Shown: positions 7,877 through 12,217 of the stretch, piece after piece
Numbering within the stretch: position 1 is the stretch's first letter
Layout: the number at the start of each line of letters is the position of its first letter
Origin: Temnopleurus reevesii
Lineage: Eukaryota > Echinodermata > Echinoidea > Temnopleuroida > Temnopleuridae
Length of the DNA stretch: 12,217 bases
Direction: 5' to 3'
NCBI GenBank assembly: GCA_036244855.1
Contig: BQKZ01000696.1
Coordinates: 125,841 to 138,057, forward strand
Made by a program: the position numbers and the translations under genes
Notes under the pieces: generated by a model
Told to the model about the DNA's origin: nothing
The model's input: the letters and a program-made list of their open reading frames with translations, nothing else
Database searches by the model: none

Positions 7877-9102
7877 CTACTGCTATGTGCCACTGAGAGG
7901 AAAGGTTGGACTCTGTGGAGCTGAGAGGTCCGCGTTACATGTCTCCCCATAGCATGGGGACAGATAAACAACACAGAGGATCAAACTGAGGACAAGTTGG
8001 ATGAACTCACTTACTTAAATGTATATAAGTATATATTAATTTGAGCTTTGATTACAATATCAAGCTTGGTCAAACACGGTGATAAAATATACGTATTGAT
8101 TAAATATTAAAATATTGCACATTGTAAATTCGTAACGTAAGCATAAGTGACGATATATCAAGAATTCAATTATCATGAAATACAACATTTTCAGCAACCA
8201 ACATTTAGAATAGTTTTGTCAAAAATAATAATTGTTAAAAATAAATCCCAATATGTTAGGATAATAATTTCGCCGTATAAAAAATATTTTGTTTTGTTTC
8301 AACTTCTCTTTCTATTATGCCCAAAATTGCGTGGATGTCTTTAAGTGCGATTAAAAAAAACAGCGTCAGTCGAACGAAAAAAAAAAGTTTGTTTTAATTA
8401 CTATCTTTTAAATACAATTCACACATTCCATTAAGAAAATGAGATATGTAATGGAGTGATAAGCCAAAGATCGTTAGAACGTGACTTTTCGGGTTGTTTT
8501 CCACATATGTTAATTTCAATTTTGCTGTAATTTTTCAATTTGAGTGAAAAGTAAAAAAAAAAAAAAATAATAATAATAAATGATAATAATAATAAAAGAA
8601 TCAGGTCGGGCCATTTCAGAGGGTAGTTCGGTTGAGGGCATCCAAACAGTTTGTTTTTTGCCTCATCTCTTGCAAAATGCTTATACAGGGCCCCTATATG
8701 CCCAAATGAGAACAGTGCAGTCCTGGTATTATTGAACATGTTCAAAGTGCTACCCTGTTTATTCTAAATGAAATACAATGACAATAGTAATAATGACAAT
8801 GATTTCAAGACCCAGAGCGGGTCCGTTACATAAAACGTTTTGAAGGCAATTTTGTCATTATCTTCGTAGAAATCCTTGAAGCTGCTTAGTTGTCATATTG
8901 CAATTGAAGATGCCACTGATGGCAATACCGTCTATTGTCAGATTTATGCAAGCAATGGGGCCAACCCTGGCCTGTTTGCAAAGAAAAATAATCACAAACA
9001 AATCATGGGAATGGCGTAAAAAAGAAGAATGACAACAATTGTCGTCTTTTTCTGCATGAAAGTTATCTGTCCATTAACGTAAATTGCTATCAGAGCCTAG
9101 GC
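7877..9102. other. AT-rich non-coding DNA
   Basis: No gene is supported. Small structures present are TCCCCAT/ATGGGGA (7944-7960), a palindrome GAACATGTTC (8734-8743), weak paired motifs AGGGTAG/CTACCCT near 8630 and 8750, and an A15 run followed by (AAT)n at 8553-8596. Nothing else stands out. Confidence 0.6.
8553..8596. repeat. Poly-A followed by (AAT)n
   Basis: A15 at 8553-8567 runs into imperfect TAA/AAT units to 8596. It could be simple slippage or the tail of an old retroposed copy. No body of such an element was recognised upstream. Confidence 0.85.
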
Positions 9103-9444
9103 TACACTCTTAAAAGTTTAGGGTAAAAAGTTTACTCAACAATGGGTAACAAACAGTACACGCAACAATTGGTTAAGATATGTAAAACTGGTGGTGGATT
9201 TTTGCATTGTCATCAGTAAATGGGAATATGATAATCAAAAGTTGTGTAAATTACGGTATGGCATACAATTTGTTGCAATACCACAATAAGCGCCATGAGC
9301 ACCGCAAGGTGGACCTGTGCGCTATACAAGTAGCCACTATTATTATGATTATTTTAAGTTGGACAAATATTAACCAATTCTTGTGTGGACAGTATGTTGC
9401 TAAGTGTTGGGTAAACTTTTGCCAAACTTTTCAAAGAGTGTGTA
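9103..9444. mobile_element. 342-bp foldback MITE with ~88-bp arms
   Basis: The left arm 9103 to ~9190 aligns with the reverse complement of 9355 to ~9444. Shared blocks are ACACTCTT, AAAAGTTT, AAAAGTTTAC.CAACA, GT.CAC.CAA and AATTGGTTAA.AT.TGT. Identity is about 75% by eye with two small indels. The centre (~165 bp) shows no similarity between its halves and has no coding signal. I could not see a clear target-site duplication, and the superfamily is not assigned. Confidence 0.8.
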
Positions 9445-9450
9445 TGGGCC

Positions 9451-9717
9451 GATGACGAGTTAAGAAGACAAGATAACGAATTGTCGGAACTTTTTCTTTT
9501 AAAGAATTAAGCAAAAGTATGTATTTTCTTAACTTGGCAGTTCAACTTGTAAGAGATAGGATAACGAATAACTAGAACTCGAAAAGTTTATTTCTTGCAA
9601 AAACCTGCAATCTTGTCTACTTTTCAAGAATGAGACGAGTTGCCGAGTACCAACAACTTGTTTGCCTTCAAGCCGATTTTGCCAACTTCAGAGAATTCAT
9701 CTTCTTAACTCGTCATC
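9451..9717. mobile_element. 267-bp element with perfect 18-bp inverted ends
   Basis: GATGACGAGTTAAGAAGA (9451-9468) is the exact reverse complement of 9700-9717. Related modules recur inside on both strands: GATAACGAA at 9473 and 9560, TTCTTAACT near 9528 and 9703, GACGAGTT near 9454 and 9634. It starts six bases after the end of the foldback MITE at 9103-9444. Just outside lies a further inverted pair, TATGGGCC near 9443 and GGCCCATA near 9768. It is probably a small non-autonomous element or minisatellite-like module cluster. Confidence 0.6.
9587..9592 (-). promoter_or_regulatory. Candidate poly(A) signal AATAAA downstream of the 445-codon frame
   Basis: The minus strand reads AATAAA about 300 bases after the TAA at 9894-9896. 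It would serve if that frame ends the gene. It lies inside the repeat element at 9451-9717, so it may be coincidental. Confidence 0.3.
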
Positions 9718-9893
9718 TGGTTTACCTTCGAGAATTTCTCATAATGATGTATTATGATTTTGAGTGGGGCCCATAGAAATATAAAGACTCTTTCTAGCTG
9801 GCATCCCATCAGAAATGGCAAATTAAAAAAGATATGAGAGCTCATAAAAGAATCCTGGCCTTTGTGGCGATTGCAAATATAGAAACGGTCTAT

Positions 9894-11231
9894 TTAAAAG
9901 GATTTACTTTTGTCGCTGCATGACAATCTTTTCGGTCCAATTCTTGGTGTGTTTGGAGGAGGATTGTTCTTATTCTCCTCTGAGATTCTCATAAGCGCTC
10001 TCCGTCTGTTCTGCATCTCGATGCATTCACTGGGCGTCATCAGACGTGTGCTCAGATTCTCCCCCGACTTCCTTCTCTCGAGGATCTTCTTCTGCGACGC
10101 GACAAGGACCTGGAGCGCTTTGGTGCCGACTCTAGGCGGTACTGGAGCGCGTTTGCTAGATGTCGAGCGGGTACTGCTCAAAACAGATCCGTCTCCAGCC
10201 GTGCCAGCCTCCCGAGACTGGGAAGGACTTCGAGCACCGGGGAATGAGCTTGACACGGGAGCGGGACCGACGTCGACGTCGCTCATTCCGCTGTCGGGGC
10301 GCGGGAAGAACGCCGAATATGGCTTGGGGACAGACGACCGGCGGGGTGCCGAGAGCGAAAATAGAAGAGTCGTGGCGGGAAAAGCGGACACTTCTCTCCT
10401 TGACGACGGACGGTCACCGTTTGAATTTAAATGGAAAGGCGATGATGAACCCATTCTCTCACCTCTACCAGGGAAAAGAGTGTTATTGCCAGCGTTTCTT
10501 TGGCCTCGAGATGAAGCCACTTTGAGATTCGAGTTTTTCCCGCCATTTTGATCGTTGTTCGGCGGTAATGGGCTCGAGATCCGTTGAAACTGGTCCCTCA
10601 TGACATTGAGATTCAGAGCGGTCAGCCGCGCAGTCATTTTCAATGTAGAATCCGAGATGGCAGGCGAGTTGTCCATTCGCTCTCGAGATGTCAGCCTCGA
10701 TGGAGCTTTCGACCTTTCCCTATCCATCTGGTCGTCGTCCGTACTCTTCGGAGTAATATTCACCCGCATCAGTCCGTTTGGCCGCGTCAAATAAATCTGT
10801 CTCTTCGGCGCTTCGCTCCCTAGGTTGATTTTATCGACTTTCTTTGTCTTGATATCATTTTCCGACTCATCATTCTCTTCATCACTATCATCGTCGTAAT
10901 CATCATCGCTATCATCCTCGTCAATCACTTTGACTCGCTTCTTTTTCCTCCCTTTCTTTTCCTTCTCATCCGATGGCTGTTGCCATGACTTCACAGAGGC
11001 ATCATCTTCCTCTTTGCTCACTTGTTTGATGCAGTGCAGAAACTGTTTGAGCTCCGAGAACTCACGATTATGGACCAGCATTGTCTCGATGTAATCCTTC
11101 CTTAGTTTAGCTTGATGTCGCTGAAGCTTTTGCTGATCATGCTTAAACTGGTTCGAGTTGATCAAGTCGACTTCGGCAAGAGACAGGCTCTCCCGTTTCG
11201 CCAACAACCTGTTCGATCCCTGTCCGCTCAT
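9894..11231 (-). CDS. Unrecognised basic, Ser/Pro-rich, probably nuclear protein (445 codons)
   Basis: The ATG at 11229-11231 has A at -3, and an in-frame TAA at 11265-11267 lies 11 codons upstream, so this is the natural start. The open frame runs to TAA at 9894-9896. Layout: residues ~17-72 are Leu/Gln/Lys-rich and likely helical, perhaps coiled coil. Residues 89-101 are a lysine-rich cluster (KEKKGRKKKRVK) resembling a nuclear localisation signal. Residues 104-126 are a strongly acidic Asp/Glu/Ser run. Residues 140-160 are a more hydrophobic patch. From 165 onward the chain is low-complexity Ser/Pro/Arg with several S/T-P sites (near 189, 220, 264, 335, 399, 428). Residues 370-418 form a second helical, basic stretch. 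No enzyme motif, signal peptide or membrane segment is seen. GC content is clearly above the flanks. A possible splice donor at 9906-9907 would replace the last four codons with a downstream exon. A weak acceptor (TTTATTTAAG) just before the coding part suggests a 5' UTR intron. I do not recognise the family. Confidence 0.85.
   Translation of the reverse strand: MSGQGSNRLLAKRESLSLAEVDLINSNQFKHDQQKLQRHQAKLRKDYIETMLVHNREFSELKQFLHCIKQVSKEEDDASVKSWQQPSDEKEKKGRKKKRVKVIDEDDSDDDYDDDSDEENDESENDIKTKKVDKINLGSEAPKRQIYLTRPNGLMRVNITPKSTDDDQMDRERSKAPSRLTSRERMDNSPAISDSTLKMTARLTALNLNVMRDQFQRISSPLPPNNDQNGGKNSNLKVASSRGQRNAGNNTLFPGRGERMGSSSPFHLNSNGDRPSSRREVSAFPATTLLFSLSAPRRSSVPKPYSAFFPRPDSGMSDVDVGPAPVSSSFPGARSPSQSREAGTAGDGSVLSSTRSTSSKRAPVPPRVGTKALQVLVASQKKILERRKSGENLSTRLMTPSECIEMQNRRRALMRISEENKNNPPPNTPRIGPKRLSCSDKSKSF
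9902..9908 (-). promoter_or_regulatory. Possible 5' splice site near the end of the 445-codon frame
   Basis: The minus strand reads AAAA then GTAAAT, with GT at 9907-9906 and the exon ending at 9908 in phase 1. It fits the donor consensus except for A at +5. The phase matches the acceptors at 932 and 908. Unproven. Confidence 0.3.
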
Positions 11232-12094
11232 CGTTGGTTTTCGGCGGACGAGATCGCAAGAGACTTAAATAAAAGTTGGTTTAATACGTTAAATTTCAAA
11301 TATTCATTTCCATTTCATCGCTGATGATGTTCATGTTCCATCATTCCAAATGGCAAAAACATATCGCCAATATTTCAATCTCAACAAGTACGATTAGTCA
11401 TCATGTTCCTTTTCAAATACAATAGAGAAAGCTAAATGCGTCTTTGTCTGGAAAAAAAAATCGTCGTCGCAAAGTGATTTCGATATTAATTCCAGTATAT
11501 AATCTAAAGTTTCCACATTCCGTTCTTGTTTATGGCTCATCAAAAATGTTCTGAATTGTGTCAATAGCGATGATCATACACCAAAAATATTTGTTCAGTA
11601 AACATGGTAAACAACGCCATATGATCCAATCTTGAGCAATGGTCCTTTATGACCTAAAATCCATATTGTCGTCACGGATATATTCAGGTAAAACTCTCTA
11701 AGGAATGAGTCTCTTCTAATTAGGTTGAAAGAATAAAACATGTCTCGTCACAACACACTTAATAAAGCGATGGCGTTCCATTAGTGACAGTTATATGCTA
11801 AGTGGTGTCGCTTCCTGTAAACCGTGTTAATAAAATCTCGGATCGAAGCAGTGATGTTAAGTAAAAAAGATGGTTACGCAACGTGTTCCCAATCAATACT
11901 ACCCCGCGCCATATATCCCCGTTTCATTTTTCTTGAGCAATAATCTGGTCGTTCTCACCGAGATAACCTTCTGCATCCCTAGTAGTGTTCCTTCGCTGCC
12001 TATCTAAGAATCCGTAGAAATGCCAAGTGCTCAATGTTGACCAAAGATTTATTCTTCAGCCTGTTTAGTTTTGGATCCTTTTATCTTTTTTTAT

Positions 12095-12114
12095 GGGTCC
12101 TCTTGGGTCCTCTT
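12095..12114 (+). repeat. Tandem 10-bp repeat GGGTCCTCTT x2
   Basis: Two perfect adjacent copies at 12095-12104 and 12105-12114. Confidence 0.85.
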
Positions 12115-12188
12115 GGAAAGACAGTTTTGTTTAGATTGTTATAGTGGTATAGGATTGTTGAAGTTTTGGGAACGGCCGAAGGGTGATG

Positions 12189-12217
12189 AAATCGCCTCAA
12201 TAGGCGATTTTTTTTTT
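12189..12217 (+). repeat. 9-bp hairpin followed by a T run at the window edge
   Basis: AAATCGCCT (12189-12197) and AGGCGATTT (12202-12210) pair perfectly around CAAT, and the T run continues to the last base. In bacteria this would be read as an intrinsic terminator. In this eukaryotic context it is more likely one end of a repeat, or chance. Confidence 0.55.

Larger units (their letters stand above)
11268..12217. other. AT-rich region upstream of the 445-codon frame
   Basis: No coding region is supported on either strand. On the minus strand it would hold the 5' UTR, an intron or the promoter of the gene starting at 11231. I found no convincing TATA box or CpG-rich island. Towards the right end are a tandem GGGTCCTCTT pair (12095-12114) and a hairpin with a T run (12189-12217). 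Confidence 0.55.

Noticed and set aside
8553..8596. Poly-A plus AAT tract as a retroposon tail
   Set aside because: No recognisable body of a SINE, LINE or processed gene copy was seen upstream, so simple slippage is enough.
9910..10551. Open plus-strand frame of ~213 codons and smaller ones at 10160-10525 and 10584-10823
   Set aside because: They lie antisense to the 445-codon frame, which has an ATG with an upstream in-frame stop, sensible composition and clear low-complexity domains. They are shadows of it.

Overview
The window looks like a piece of an animal nuclear genome from a draft assembly. It is AT-rich and almost entirely non-coding, with several microsatellites, at least four foldback (inverted-repeat) elements of the MITE type, and one N at 6171. 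A marine invertebrate, possibly an echinoderm, would fit the small foldback elements, the (CT)n/(ATT)n repeats and the allele-like differences. This is a guess from style: no sequence here fixes the taxon. I saw no prokaryotic operon, CRISPR array, tRNA or rRNA.

Only two stretches look protein-coding, both on the minus strand and both much less AT-rich than their surroundings. At the right, 9894-11231 is a 445-codon open frame. It starts at an ATG with an in-frame stop 11 codons upstream, and encodes a basic, Ser/Pro/Arg-rich, probably largely disordered and possibly nuclear protein that I do not recognise. At the left, 534 to about 931 looks like a terminal exon: it has candidate splice acceptors, a stop codon and an AATAAA just downstream, and it encodes two copies of a ~33-residue Arg-rich motif 48 residues apart. 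A possible donor near the 3' end of the right frame (exon end 9908, phase 1) matches the phase of two acceptors of the left exon. The window may therefore hold the two coding exons of one gene separated by a ~9 kb intron. That is a hypothesis; the right frame also ends cleanly by itself, with its own AATAAA about 300 bp downstream.

Layout: 1-503, AT-rich flank. 504-931, terminal exon and poly(A) signal. 932-3540, AT-rich DNA with poly-A/T, (CTT)n, a C16 run, a (CT)n tract of about 80 bp and small inverted repeats. 3545-4601, a long diverged palindrome with no spacer. 4479-6170 and 6172-7876, two nearly identical ~1.7 kb copies meeting exactly at the N, best explained as an unmerged contig overlap. 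Each copy carries a ~610 bp foldback element with a smaller TTA-flanked MITE inside it. 7877-9102, AT-rich DNA with nothing clear. 9103-9444, a foldback element with ~88 bp arms. 9451-9717, a further element with perfect 18-bp ends. 9894-11231, the coding frame. 11268-12217, its upstream region, ending in a 9-bp hairpin followed by a T run at the window edge.

No new multi-gene system is visible. The items most worth checking are the assembly duplication, the long loopless palindrome and nested elements that would lie in the proposed intron, and the two-exon gene model for an unrecognised protein.
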